Shown here: positions 51,590 to 60,196 of the stretch, in pieces
How the letters are laid out: every line of letters begins with the position of its first letter
How positions within the stretch are numbered: the stretch's first letter is position 1
Assembly (NCBI GenBank): GCA_031179305.1
Contig: JAPSHX010000003.1
Span: forward strand, 86,055 to 150,054
Length of the DNA stretch: 64,000 nucleotides
Direction: 5' to 3'
Source of the DNA: Paenarthrobacter sp.
Lineage (GTDB): Bacteria > Actinomycetota > Actinomycetes > Actinomycetales > Micrococcaceae
Translations under genes and position numbers: made by a program
The notes under the pieces: model-generated
Seen by the model: only the letters and a program-made list of their open reading frames with translations
What the model was told of the DNA's origin: nothing
The model's database searches: none

Positions 51590-51704
51590 TATTGCAACTG
51601 GGACTAGGTTACTCCCGCTAAAGTGCGTAGTCACTGGGCAAAGAGGGGTAATTCCATTCGGTTGAGGCGGCGGTGGCCGGGGGTCCCTCGTCTATGCTCA
51701 GTTC

Positions 51705-52115
51705 ATGACTACGGGGGAGAGCCCTAAGCGGCCTGGTGCGGTGACGTTCTCAGTGGTGCTGATGTACATAGGTGGCATCGCACAAATTGTTCTGGGAATC
51801 CTGACCATCTTCCTTCGCTACACACCGGAGGCCCAGTCCGGCGGCATTGCCCTGCCCATCACTTTGCTCGGTGCAGGCATGATCCTGTTCGGCTTGCTGG
51901 TGATCGGCCTGGCCTCCGGGGTGGCGCGGGGGAGTGAGGCTGCCCGCCGTGGCGCAACAGCGGTCATGCTTCTTGGCTTGGCTTTTGCCGTGCTGGACCT
52001 CATCGTCGCCGCTGACGGTGATTGGTCGGCTGTGATTTCCCAGTCCATCGCCGCTGTGGCCGTAGTTCTGCCGTTGTGGGTGGGCCGTGGACGCCGCTAT
52101 TTCGAGACGCGCTGA
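51705..52115 (+). CDS. small membrane protein
   Basis: This 136-residue protein has four hydrophobic segments (GGIAQIVLGILTIFL, LPITLLGAGMILFGLLVIGL, AVMLLGLAFAVLDLIV and SIAAVAVVLPLWVG). Function unknown. It is divergent from the CIS operon and overlaps the tail of the convergent P-type ATPase gene by 19 bp. Confidence 0.65.
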   Translation: MTTGESPKRPGAVTFSVVLMYIGGIAQIVLGILTIFLRYTPEAQSGGIALPITLLGAGMILFGLLVIGLASGVARGSEAARRGATAVMLLGLAFAVLDLIVAADGDWSAVISQSIAAVAVVLPLWVGRGRRYFETR

Positions 52116-54541
52116 TTGGTGACGCGCTGACGCAGCGCTTCCTGGGCATCCCGGTACGCCACGCGTCGGTGAACGAAGCGGACGACCTCGATCAGTGCGA
52201 TGCAGGCCACCGAAGTTCCGAGGACGAGTAGTGCTGTGGGGAGCGTTGGATCGGTGAACTGCAGGAAGTCGCGGGCTAGAGGCACTGAATAGACCAGGAT
52301 GAGCCCGATCATCATCGCCCCGATAACCAGGCCCTTGAATCGGGTGACCGGACGCGAGAGCACCACCAGGATCCAGATGCCGATGATCGTCAGAATGAGC
52401 GTGGACCCGGTCCTGATCTCGGCTTCCGGAATTTGCAGGTTCGCGGCAAGGCGGGCGTAGGAGGCAAGCCCCAGGGTCACGGACACGCCTGCCGGTACTG
52501 CAAACGTGAGCGACCGCCGCAGGAAACCCGGGACATAGCGCTGGGCGTTCGGCAGCAGGGCAAGGAAAAACGCGGGAATGCCGATGGTCAGGCCATCAGT
52601 CACGGAGAGCTGCCTGGGAAGGAACGGGAAAGGCAGCAGGAGAATGCCGAACGCGATGGCAAGAAAGGTGGCGTAGGCGGTCTTCGTGAGGAACAGCATG
52701 GAGACCCGCTCAATGTTGGCGATGACCTGCCGGCCCTCAGCAACCACGCTCGGCAGGTGGGAGAACTTGCCGTCCAAGAGCACCAAACGCGCCACCGCCT
52801 TCGTGGCGGCGGCACCGGAATTCATGGCCACGCCGATGTCTGCTTCCTTAATGGCCAAGGCATCGTTCACGCCGTCGCCGGTCATGGCCACTGTGCGGCC
52901 GGCAGCCTTCAGCGCCACGACGATCCGCTTCTTTTGGTCAGGTGTCACGCGGCCGAAGACCACGTTGTTGTTGATGATCTCCAGGAACTCCTGGTCATCA
53001 ACCGGCAACTCCCGGGCGTCGAAGCCGTGGGGCGCATCCAGCCCAACTTCCCGGGCGATTGCGGCGACCGTTTGTGGGTTGTCACCGGAGATGATCCGGA
53101 CGTCCACATCCTGTGCTGCGAAGTAGGTGAGGGTCTCCGCCGCATCCGGGCGGATGTTCTCCTTGAAAGTCAGGAGCACCACGGGGACAGCATCCGCCGG
53201 GACGGTCTCGTCGTCAGTGGGTGTGCCGTGCGCAAGAACCAGCGTACGCCGGCCGGTGGTGGCCAACCCGGCAGCTTGTGCGGCAAGTTGCCGGAGCAAC
53301 GGTTCGGTGGAATCACGGGCCGGGAACACCATTTCGGGGCCGCCGAGAACCCACATCCCGTCGTCGAAAATTACCGCGCTCCACTTGCGGGCGGACGAGA
53401 AGGGCACGCGACCAAGCGGGAGGCCAGGTGTCTCGTTGAAGTGCCCGTTGAGGCTGCGGGCCGTTGCGTTGGCATCCTTCTGCACGCCATACCAGGAGAG
53501 CACGGACTCCCAACCGGTACGGGTTGCCAGTGGATGCGCTGCGTCGAAAACGATGTCGCCTTGGGTGAGCGTCCCGGTCTTGTCGAGGCAGATAATGTCT
53601 ACTCGTGCCAGCCCCTCGACGGCCGGAAGCTCCTGCACCAGGACCTGCTGCCGGGCCAGTTTTACTGCCCCGACGGCGAAAGTAATGCTGGTCATCAGCA
53701 CCAGCCCCAGAGGGACCATGGCGACGACGGCGGCAATGGTCGCCGTGGCTGCGTCCCGCCACGCTCCACTCGCCGAGGCTTCGGCCCAACCGCCCTGGGC
53801 GATCATCTGTGCGTTCAAAACCAACAGCGCTACGGGACCAACGAACCAGGTCACCCATTTCAGGACGCGGTCGATCGACGAGCGAAGTTCTGACGCTACA
53901 AGCGAGAATCGTTTGGCTTCGGCCGCGAGGGAGTTGGCAAAGGAATTGGCACCTACCCGATCCACCACCGCCGAACCTTCGCCGGCCACCACAACAGAGC
54001 CGGACAAGACGCGGTCCCCGTCTTCCTTCTCAACGGCGTCGGATTCGCCGGTCAGCATGGATTCATCCACTTGGAGTCCCCGTGAGCCGCTCACTACTCC
54101 GTCGGCTGGCACCTGGTCGCCGGCCCTCAGGACAAGGGTGTCGTCCAGCACCACGTCATCCAAGGCGACTTCTGCCTCTGAACCTTCGCGCATTACCCGG
54201 GCATGCGGCGCGTTCAGGAGGGCCAGACGATCCAAGGCCCGCTTAGCCCGGTATTCCTGGACGCTGCCAATCACCGCGTTGGCGACAGCACTGAAACCGA
54301 AGAGCGCGTCCTGCCAGCGACCAATCGCGAACAGGACAATGAAGCAGGCCAGGATGATGCCGTTAAACAGGGTGAGCACGTTGGCGCGGACGATGCTCCA
54401 CACGCTGCGGCTGGTGTCCTGAACAAAGGCGTTGGTCTTTCCCGCGGCCACTCTCTCGGCAACCTCGGCTGTGCTCAGTCCCTGCACCGAGGACCCCGCT
54501 AAACGGACGGCTGCCACGGAATGGTCTTTGTCGTCTGGCAC
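52097..54541 (-). CDS. P-type cation ATPase (CtpE-like)
   Basis: This 814-residue pump has phosphorylation site ICLDKTGTLTQGD (D320), TGES at residues 164-167 in the actuator, and GDGVNDALAIKEADIG in the P domain. It resembles mycobacterial CtpE, a calcium-uptake ATPase. Transmembrane helix 4 has AMVPLGLVLMTS in place of the PEGL motif, so the usual glutamate ligand is missing. GTG start after GGGGG. Confidence 0.87.
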   Translation of the reverse strand: MPDDKDHSVAAVRLAGSSVQGLSTAEVAERVAAGKTNAFVQDTSRSVWSIVRANVLTLFNGIILACFIVLFAIGRWQDALFGFSAVANAVIGSVQEYRAKRALDRLALLNAPHARVMREGSEAEVALDDVVLDDTLVLRAGDQVPADGVVSGSRGLQVDESMLTGESDAVEKEDGDRVLSGSVVVAGEGSAVVDRVGANSFANSLAAEAKRFSLVASELRSSIDRVLKWVTWFVGPVALLVLNAQMIAQGGWAEASASGAWRDAATATIAAVVAMVPLGLVLMTSITFAVGAVKLARQQVLVQELPAVEGLARVDIICLDKTGTLTQGDIVFDAAHPLATRTGWESVLSWYGVQKDANATARSLNGHFNETPGLPLGRVPFSSARKWSAVIFDDGMWVLGGPEMVFPARDSTEPLLRQLAAQAAGLATTGRRTLVLAHGTPTDDETVPADAVPVVLLTFKENIRPDAAETLTYFAAQDVDVRIISGDNPQTVAAIAREVGLDAPHGFDARELPVDDQEFLEIINNNVVFGRVTPDQKKRIVVALKAAGRTVAMTGDGVNDALAIKEADIGVAMNSGAAATKAVARLVLLDGKFSHLPSVVAEGRQVIANIERVSMLFLTKTAYATFLAIAFGILLLPFPFLPRQLSVTDGLTIGIPAFFLALLPNAQRYVPGFLRRSLTFAVPAGVSVTLGLASYARLAANLQIPEAEIRTGSTLILTIIGIWILVVLSRPVTRFKGLVIGAMMIGLILVYSVPLARDFLQFTDPTLPTALLVLGTSVACIALIEVVRFVHRRVAYRDAQEALRQRVTNQRVSK

Positions 54542-54637
54542 TCATGCCCCCGTTTGTTGAGTCGGTGGAGCGATGGGACTGAGTATGCCAGCCGCGGGGC
54601 GTTATGTCGCCGTCGTGGTTGTTAGGCTTTCTTCAAT

Positions 54638-55723
54638 CTACCCGCGGAGGTACTGGCGGAGCCCGGGGATTGCGAAGTCCACCTTGCCGTAGCCGGCCGA
54701 CTCGATCAGGCCCGCAGCGATGAGCCTGTTCCGATACTTGGAAATGACGTTGGGCTTGGCCTTGAGGATGGCGCCGATTTGACCAGCAGCAGATGGGCCT
54801 TCCTGCAGGGCCATCGCGTCGAGGAACTCGCGGTCTCTTTCTGAGATGTCCGACAGGGCCGACTCGACGACCACTAAGGTGTTCCGTCGTTGGGCCGCTG
54901 CGATTCCATGCTGAACGCGGCTCTGGTCCAGTTTCCATCCTGATTTGCCGGCTTCGAGCCAAAGGTAGTAGCCGACCAGTTGGATCAGAAAGGGATAACC
55001 CTCGGTGGCTTCGGCTGCTTTGCCGATGAGGTCGGGGGAGATACTAACGCCGCCCTGACCGAAGAGCTCGCTGTAGGAAGTGGTGACTTCCGCGATGGCG
55101 GCTTCATGGAGGTTGATCCTGTCAGCCCGCCGCAGGAACGTGGCAACGCCCTCATTAAGGAGGTCGGATACGGCTGCTGGCAGGCCAGCAAAGATCAGGC
55201 CGATGGGTAGTCCGTCGCGGATGAAGTGCTGGACGTCGGCGGCCAGTTGAGCGATTTCTGTCCTATCGACCGCATGGATCTCGTCGATGGTAATGACCAA
55301 TCCTGTGCCTTTCTCGTCCAGCAGCCGCAACAGTTCGTTCCCGGTCCGCCGCCAGTCGAGGGACCGTTCCGGTGGGAGCTGGGTTGTTAGTCCGAAGCCT
55401 GCTGCTGAAAAGGCGGTGATCTTCCGGGATGGAGGTCGGTCTCCGGACTCATCGAGGAGGCGGAGCATGTCATCGCCAACCCCCGCGAGGAAGCCTGGCG
55501 TGGCTGTTCGAGATATCACGGCCCAGCCATGATTCCGGGCGATACCTTCGGCTTCGCTCAACATGACTGTCTTGCCGATGCCTCTTGAACCGGTGATGAT
55601 TGTCAGAAGCCCCGGCGCTCCGGAACCCTGCTGCAAGCCGTACTCGAACTCGTCCAGCAGCCCGGCACGCCCCACCAGCTCGGGAGGCGTGGCTCCGACA
55701 GTCGGCTTGAAGGGATTCTGCAT
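54638..55723 (-). CDS. AAA/STAND-type ATPase with winged-helix C-terminus
   Basis: This 361-residue protein has Walker A ITGSRGIGKT, Walker B LVITIDEIHAVD, and a C-terminal winged helix (IGAILKAKPNVISKYRNRLI). ATG 55723 follows AAGGAGGGTGT, an excellent ribosome-binding site. Such archaeal-type ATPases are of unknown role, some defence-linked. Four GGTGAAACY repeats lie just upstream. Confidence 0.78.
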   Translation of the reverse strand: MQNPFKPTVGATPPELVGRAGLLDEFEYGLQQGSGAPGLLTIITGSRGIGKTVMLSEAEGIARNHGWAVISRTATPGFLAGVGDDMLRLLDESGDRPPSRKITAFSAAGFGLTTQLPPERSLDWRRTGNELLRLLDEKGTGLVITIDEIHAVDRTEIAQLAADVQHFIRDGLPIGLIFAGLPAAVSDLLNEGVATFLRRADRINLHEAAIAEVTTSYSELFGQGGVSISPDLIGKAAEATEGYPFLIQLVGYYLWLEAGKSGWKLDQSRVQHGIAAAQRRNTLVVVESALSDISERDREFLDAMALQEGPSAAGQIGAILKAKPNVISKYRNRLIAAGLIESAGYGKVDFAIPGLRQYLRG

Positions 55724-55735
55724 ACACCCTCCTTG

Positions 55736-55772
55736 GGTGAAACCGGGTGAAACTGGTGAAAGTGGTGAAACT
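55736..55772. repeat. four 9-bp iterated repeats before the AAA ATPase
   Basis: GGTGAAACC (55736-55744), then GGTGAAACT (55746), GGTGAAAGT (55755) and GGTGAAACT (55764-55772) form a tandem array, beginning 13 bp upstream of the ATPase start. On the gene strand they read TTTCACC. Repeat arrays of this kind are typical of iterons or operators bound by a winged-helix protein; the AAA ATPase itself has such a domain. Confidence 0.75.
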
Positions 55773-55849
55773 CCTGCCACCACAGGCCGACCCTCAGCTG
55801 GAAGCAAGCCTGGCGCGGGAAAGGGGATATCAAGGGCGGAGGGCAACGA

Positions 55850-56683
55850 ATGAACTATCAGACCCCGGACCCGGAGACCCGTTACGCAGAGGTCAACGGA
55901 CTACGGATGTACTACGAACTCCACGGTTCCGGTGGCACGCCTTTGCTCCTCCTGCATGGCGGGCTGTTCGACATCGAGCAGCAATTCGGTGCGCTTATCC
56001 CGGCCTTGTCAGCGGATCGCAGGGTTATCGCCACGGACTTCCAAGGCCATGGCAGAACCAACGACATCGACCGCGCGTTGAACACTGCTGACTTGGCCTC
56101 GGACGTCGTTGGTCTCCTGGAGCATCTGGACGCTGGGGAGGTTGACGTCTTCGGCTTCAGCATTGGCGGGGCTGTTGCACTGCATCTGGCGATCAAACAT
56201 CCCGAACTCGTCCGTAAACTCATCGTCTCGTCAGTGTCTTTCAACCCCGACGGCGATCGCGGCGGAAACGCTGAGGTGGTCACGGAAATGACCGTTGACA
56301 TGATTGCCGGAACGCCCATGGAGCAGCGGTATCTGGAGGTCTCTCCGCACCCGGACCACGAGCATCTCCAAGGACTCCTGAACAAGCTTGGCAGCTACGA
56401 CACCGGGTCAAAGGGCTGGTCGGATGAGGAGATCCGCGGAATCCAGGCCCCTACCTTGATCACGGTCGGGGACTCCGACATGGTCAAACTTGAGCACGCG
56501 GTGCGGTTCCTCCAGCTGCGCGGGGGTGACGTGAATGGTGATTTTGAGGGCGTACCCGCCTCGCAGCTCGCTGTCTTCCCCAGTACCACACACTTCTTTG
56601 GCCTAGCCAGGACCAACCTCGTGCAGGACGTTGTGACCACGTTCCTCGACGCGCCACCGCCATCCGGCTGGCAGGACCAGTAG
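55850..56683 (+). CDS. alpha/beta hydrolase
   Basis: This 277-residue protein has oxyanion HGGLFD, nucleophile elbow FGFSIGGAVAL (serine in GFSIGG), and acid/base in TVGDSDMV and STTHFFG. It hydrolyses an unidentified ester, epoxide or related bond. GGAGGG ribosome-binding site. It is divergent from the AAA ATPase and followed by a strong terminator. Confidence 0.85.
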   Translation: MNYQTPDPETRYAEVNGLRMYYELHGSGGTPLLLLHGGLFDIEQQFGALIPALSADRRVIATDFQGHGRTNDIDRALNTADLASDVVGLLEHLDAGEVDVFGFSIGGAVALHLAIKHPELVRKLIVSSVSFNPDGDRGGNAEVVTEMTVDMIAGTPMEQRYLEVSPHPDHEHLQGLLNKLGSYDTGSKGWSDEEIRGIQAPTLITVGDSDMVKLEHAVRFLQLRGGDVNGDFEGVPASQLAVFPSTTHFFGLARTNLVQDVVTTFLDAPPPSGWQDQ

Positions 56684-56685
56684 CA

Positions 56686-56738
56686 AACAGAAGCGTTCGA
56701 CGGCGGTACGCACCCGCCGTCGAACGCTTCTGTTTTCT
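56686..56738 (+). terminator. intrinsic terminator after the alpha/beta hydrolase
   Basis: A perfect 21-bp stem (56686-56706 / 56714-56734) with a 7-bp loop lies three bases after the stop codon, followed by TTTTC. This is the clearest rho-independent terminator of the window. Confidence 0.88.
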
Positions 56739-56909
56739 GTCCGGGCACCTGAACCTAGTGCACTGTCGCAGGGGCGAGCGGGGCGTGCTGCGCACGTCCT
56801 TTGCCTCGCCGGTTGCCCGGAGATAGGCACCTGTTCCGTGGCCAATTGGTGGCGGGCGATGGTGCCGGTGCCTCCCACGTAGACATCACCGCCACCGGCG
56901 GCGAGGCCC

Positions 56910-57395
56910 ATGCAGGACTGTGGTCCGCCTGGTGCGCCCGACTCTGTGAGGTCATGCTTGAGGGCCGTCTTCGCAACGGGGAACACCTCGTTCCCCAACT
57001 GCCTGAACATGACGCCCGTCTTCGCGATGAGGGTGTACTTGGCCATGTGGATTCCATTGGGCGATTGTCCCCGCGAGCGGGGTGGCTTGGCGTACCTTGA
57101 GGGCAGTCACCATTGGGTAATGGCGGGGGAGCGCGAAGGAACCCTCAAGATGCCGGCGGCCTCCATCACCGCAGGCCTCCCGGGCTTGGCTGACGAACGC
57201 GACGCCAGATGGCTCGTCACGGATCATGAGGTTGGCGACGTGGTGGTGCACTCAGCGCACGTCGTGCACGCCGCCCTGGACAATACAGACCGGCAGGGCA
57301 CCATGCGCTTGTCCACGGATATCCGCTACCAGTGGCTCAGCGAACCGATCGATTGGCGCTGGCAGGAACACTGGAACTACGACGACGGCCTGTAG
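56910..57395 (+). pseudogene. phytanoyl-CoA dioxygenase-like remnant (C-terminal half)
   Basis: From about 57030 to the TAG at 57393-57395 the frame reads a recognisable PhyH C-terminal half: VYLAMWIPLGDCPRERGGLA, then YLEGSHHW, and VVVHSAHVVHAALDN, which contains the distal iron-binding histidine. The N-terminal ~130 residues with the HxD motif are missing. Upstream frames break down: the same frame is stopped near 56880. It is probably a truncated gene. No start codon or ribosome-binding site is convincing. Confidence 0.6.
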
Positions 57396-57449
57396 CCGCC
57401 CGCCCGCCCTACTTTGGCTGCTGGGCGGACCTACGCCACCAAGGTCCTC

Positions 57450-58049
57450 TCATTCGGCGGAGAGGTCCACAAGTCCGACTATCTCCAGGAGAGCGTCAGG
57501 GCTCATTGTTCGGTCAGCCTCGCGCAAGGCGCCGAAGTACTCTGGTGATCCAATCGCCGGTCCCCAGTCAAAGGTGTACTGCGAGGTTAGGCTGAAGAGC
57601 AGGAGGTCGGCGAACAGCCGAGTGACGCGACCATTGCCGTCTACAAAGGGGTGGATCATGACCAGACGGTGGTGGGCGGCCATGGCGGTCCAGAACGGAT
57701 CCTTACCATTCTCAACCCAATACGCGATGGTGCCCAACTCCTCAGGAAGCCTCTGCCGGATCAATTCCGGGGGCACGCCTATCGAGACTTCTCTATCCCT
57801 TACTTTCCCTGCCCATGCCCAAACTGCGGAATAGCAAGCCCGGTGGAGGTCGAAGAGGGTCTGATAGTCGCACAGGTCGAGGGCGGCAATACGTCCGTCA
57901 GCAATCGCATCCATCATCTGCGACTCGATCGAGAGGATGCCTTCTGCCTCGGCCTGATAGACATCTTGCTTGGTTGCAAAGGAGACGCCTTCAACAAAAG
58001 CCATGGCGTCTTCAGGGGCTACAGGAGTTTTGTCATAGACCGGTGTCAT
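57450..58049 (-). CDS. Fic-domain AMP-transferase (toxin)
   Basis: This 199-residue protein has the Fic motif HPFVDGNGRVTRLF, where the histidine is the catalytic base, and a helical frame. Fic enzymes transfer AMP to target proteins (e.g. gyrase/topoisomerase IV). It lacks an internal inhibitory helix, which is supplied by the separate upstream gene with which it overlaps (ATGA), a class I arrangement. Confidence 0.88.
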   Translation of the reverse strand: MTPVYDKTPVAPEDAMAFVEGVSFATKQDVYQAEAEGILSIESQMMDAIADGRIAALDLCDYQTLFDLHRACYSAVWAWAGKVRDREVSIGVPPELIRQRLPEELGTIAYWVENGKDPFWTAMAAHHRLVMIHPFVDGNGRVTRLFADLLLFSLTSQYTFDWGPAIGSPEYFGALREADRTMSPDALLEIVGLVDLSAE

Positions 58050-58276
58050 GCTTTGGTTCCGCCGCGTGATTCGCGGCGTTTACTGGACCTGGCGGCTATG
58101 TCGGTAACGGCCTGTTTGGACGCTGGCGTGTGCTTGATCGTCAATGCGGCGTTAACGATGCGTCCCTCGATCGCCATCGAGGCGCGCACTTGTTCGGCCA
58201 GCACATCTGCAGGAACCTGGAGAGGGACGGCTCTCTTCATGACAGCGATGTCCCGTGAGTAGCTAACCTTTTTCAT
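58046..58276 (-). CDS. Fic antitoxin (VbhA-type inhibitory helix)
   Basis: This ~76-residue protein contains RASMAIEGRI, which fits the (S/T)xxxE(G/N) inhibitory motif: the glutamate blocks ATP gamma-phosphate binding in Fic. ATG at 58276 has a GAGGAG site 6 bp upstream; an extension to 58381 is unlikely. It forms a classic toxin-antitoxin pair with the following Fic gene by 4-bp overlap. Confidence 0.82.
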   Translation of the reverse strand: MKKVSYSRDIAVMKRAVPLQVPADVLAEQVRASMAIEGRIVNAALTIKHTPASKQAVTDIAARSSKRRESRGGTKA

Positions 58277-58353
58277 GCGTGGCTCCTCGAAATGACGTCT
58301 TAGACCATTGTGCCATTCACGGCTAGGACGTGGGTGAACATGTCTGCCCGCCC

Positions 58354-59280
58354 CTACTTCGGCGGCGGCGCCTGCCACCACGCCACGGTGGCCGCTGTGG
58401 CATCAGGCAGGGGAGTGGGTTCAAGCCCGAGCAAGCGCTGGCTTTCGGAAGAGTCCATCACGAAGGGACGCTCGAACTGGTACAGCATCTCCGCCAGTTC
58501 ACGCATGTCAGTTGAGAAGACGCCCGCTACCCGCAGAACCCAACCGGGCACCGCACTCACTTTCGGGGTGACCACACCAGCAGCATCTGCGTAGGCGGCG
58601 GCCACTTTGCGCTGGGTCATTGGCGAGCCGGTGGGCGCATGCAGCACGCTGTTCCAAAGCTCGGGTTTCAGTGCGGCGGCGATCATGGCTGCGGCCAGGT
58701 CGGGAACGTAAGTAAAGGAGTGCGGCTGATCTGCGCTTCCGATTACCTGGATCCGCTTGCCTGCCAGGACCAAGGGGACCATCCGTTCTCCGGCATGGGC
58801 CATTTTCACCTGCGGCCCATAGAAGTCTCCTGCCACGACGCTCACAGTATTGGCAGTGTGCGCCTCGCGTGATTTGAGCAGTTGGGCGCGGATGCCGCGC
58901 TTTCCGCCGGAAGCGTGCCGCGGGCTCGATTCCGTCATGATCCGGTCCGGCTCGCTGTACGAGTAGAGGCTTTCGGGGAAGACGACGACGGCGCCCGCGG
59001 CTGCCGCTGCATCCATCACCACTTGCTCGGCTTGGGGGAGCTCGGCCGCCCACGCTGCTGCCCGGTAGGCGGAGCCGTGGATGCAATGGAAAACTGCCGT
59101 AGCGCCGGTGATGGCCTGGGTGAGCTGAACGCGATCTGAGGCATCCACTTTCATCCGCTCCACCAAGGGATGGACAGGGCCGCTGCCTGAGCGGGTAAGG
59201 ACGCGCACTTGGTGACCTTGCTCCGCGAGTTGTTCGGCGACAGTGGATCCAACAGGTCCTGCTCCGGTGACGACGTACAT
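58354..59280 (-). CDS. NAD(P)-binding epimerase/dehydratase-like protein
   Basis: This ~308-residue protein has N-terminal MYVVTGAGPVGSTVAEQLAE (NADP Rossmann), and LLKSREAHTANT in place of a YxxxK SDR motif, so catalysis may differ. It resembles extended/atypical SDRs (NmrA-like or 3-beta-HSD-like). ATG at 59280 follows GAAGGA. It is divergent from a TetR gene across two palindromes. Confidence 0.8.
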   Translation of the reverse strand: MYVVTGAGPVGSTVAEQLAEQGHQVRVLTRSGSGPVHPLVERMKVDASDRVQLTQAITGATAVFHCIHGSAYRAAAWAAELPQAEQVVMDAAAAAGAVVVFPESLYSYSEPDRIMTESSPRHASGGKRGIRAQLLKSREAHTANTVSVVAGDFYGPQVKMAHAGERMVPLVLAGKRIQVIGSADQPHSFTYVPDLAAAMIAAALKPELWNSVLHAPTGSPMTQRKVAAAYADAAGVVTPKVSAVPGWVLRVAGVFSTDMRELAEMLYQFERPFVMDSSESQRLLGLEPTPLPDATAATVAWWQAPPPK

Positions 59281-59335
59281 GGTGGTCCTTCTTTCGGGGC
59301 TCTTTGCGGATCTCTTATCCATGAGAACTAATGTG

Positions 59336-59397
59336 AGAGCACTGCTCTCTCAATTAGCTTGAGTCAGTTCCTTTGCAAAGTCAAGAGCACTGCTCTC
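59336..59397. promoter_or_regulatory. two TetR-family operators
   Basis: GAGAGCACTGCTCTC (59336-59350, perfect 7+1+7) and AGAGCACTGCTCT (59385-59397) share a core AGAGCACTGCTCT. They lie between divergent SDR and TetR genes. I infer TetR binds both, controlling the two promoters. Confidence 0.75.
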
Positions 59398-59435
59398 AAT
59401 TGCTGCCGCCGCTCTCGTTGTGACAGGCTGTGGTC

Positions 59436-60179
59436 ATGACTTCAGCCCAACCCGCCGCTGCCAAGACCAAGGAGAAGCTCCCTACTCCCCGCGAACGTGC
59501 CCGCGCCCGGACCATCGCTGACATTGTTCGGATCGGCCGGGAACACTTGGCTCTCCATGGCGCCGCCGCTCTTTCCCTGCGTGCCGTCGCAAGGGATCTT
59601 GGCGTCGTTTCCTCGGCGGTTTATCGCTATGTGGAGAACCGCGACGAACTCCTCACGCTCCTGCTGATTGACGGTTACAACGAGTTGGGCGACGAAGTTG
59701 ACGCAGCTGTGGACGCGCTGCCGGCGGGTGACTTCGCCGGACGGTTCAGAGCGCTTGCGAAGGCTGCGCGGGCGTGGGCCATCCGTGAACCGGCAAGCTA
59801 TGCGCTCCTCTTCGGCAGTCCCGTGCCCGGATATCAGGCGCCGGGGGAGCGGACCACTGTCCCCGGGACGCGGGTCATCTACCGCATGGTGAATATCTTT
59901 GATGCCGCCTACCGGGCAGGTGCCTTGGACGCCGCGGTGAGTTCCGCCGTCGTAATTCCCGAAAAGCTGGCAAAAGACCTGGCGAGCATCCGGACCGAAA
60001 TGAACCTCGCGGTTCCCGAAGCGTCACTGGCGCGGGGAGTCTTGGTGTGGACGTCCGTATTTGGAGCGGTCAGTTTCGAGGTGTTTGGGCAGTATGGCGC
60101 AGACACTTTCAAAGCCCGGGATGAGCTGTTCGAACATCAGCTGAGCGTGCTTCAGGGCGTCGTGGGGCTCCAAGGCTAG
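59436..60179 (+). CDS. TetR family regulator
   Basis: This 247-residue protein has TetR HTH GAAALSLRAVARDLGVVSSA followed by VYRYVENRDELL. It has a C-terminal WHG-like ligand-binding domain. It faces the SDR gene and precedes an MpaB-family gene by 17 bp, so it may control both. Confidence 0.85.
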   Translation: MTSAQPAAAKTKEKLPTPRERARARTIADIVRIGREHLALHGAAALSLRAVARDLGVVSSAVYRYVENRDELLTLLLIDGYNELGDEVDAAVDALPAGDFAGRFRALAKAARAWAIREPASYALLFGSPVPGYQAPGERTTVPGTRVIYRMVNIFDAAYRAGALDAAVSSAVVIPEKLAKDLASIRTEMNLAVPEASLARGVLVWTSVFGAVSFEVFGQYGADTFKARDELFEHQLSVLQGVVGLQG

Positions 60180-60196
60180 GGCGCTACAGTATTCAG

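Noticed and set aside
40327..51634. Prophage or type VI secretion locus
   Set aside because: No head, terminase, integrase, lysis, or T6SS membrane (TssJLM) genes; the sheath/tube/DUF4255 set and order fit CIS.
52433..53893. Long plus-strand open frame (486 codons)
   Set aside because: Antisense shadow of the P-type ATPase, typical of high-GC coding DNA; no ribosome-binding site or family.
56603..57046. Minus-strand frame beginning MAKYTLIAKTG
   Set aside because: Has a protein-like start but no family match, crosses the hydrolase terminator and continues into the hydrolase coding region; left unannotated.
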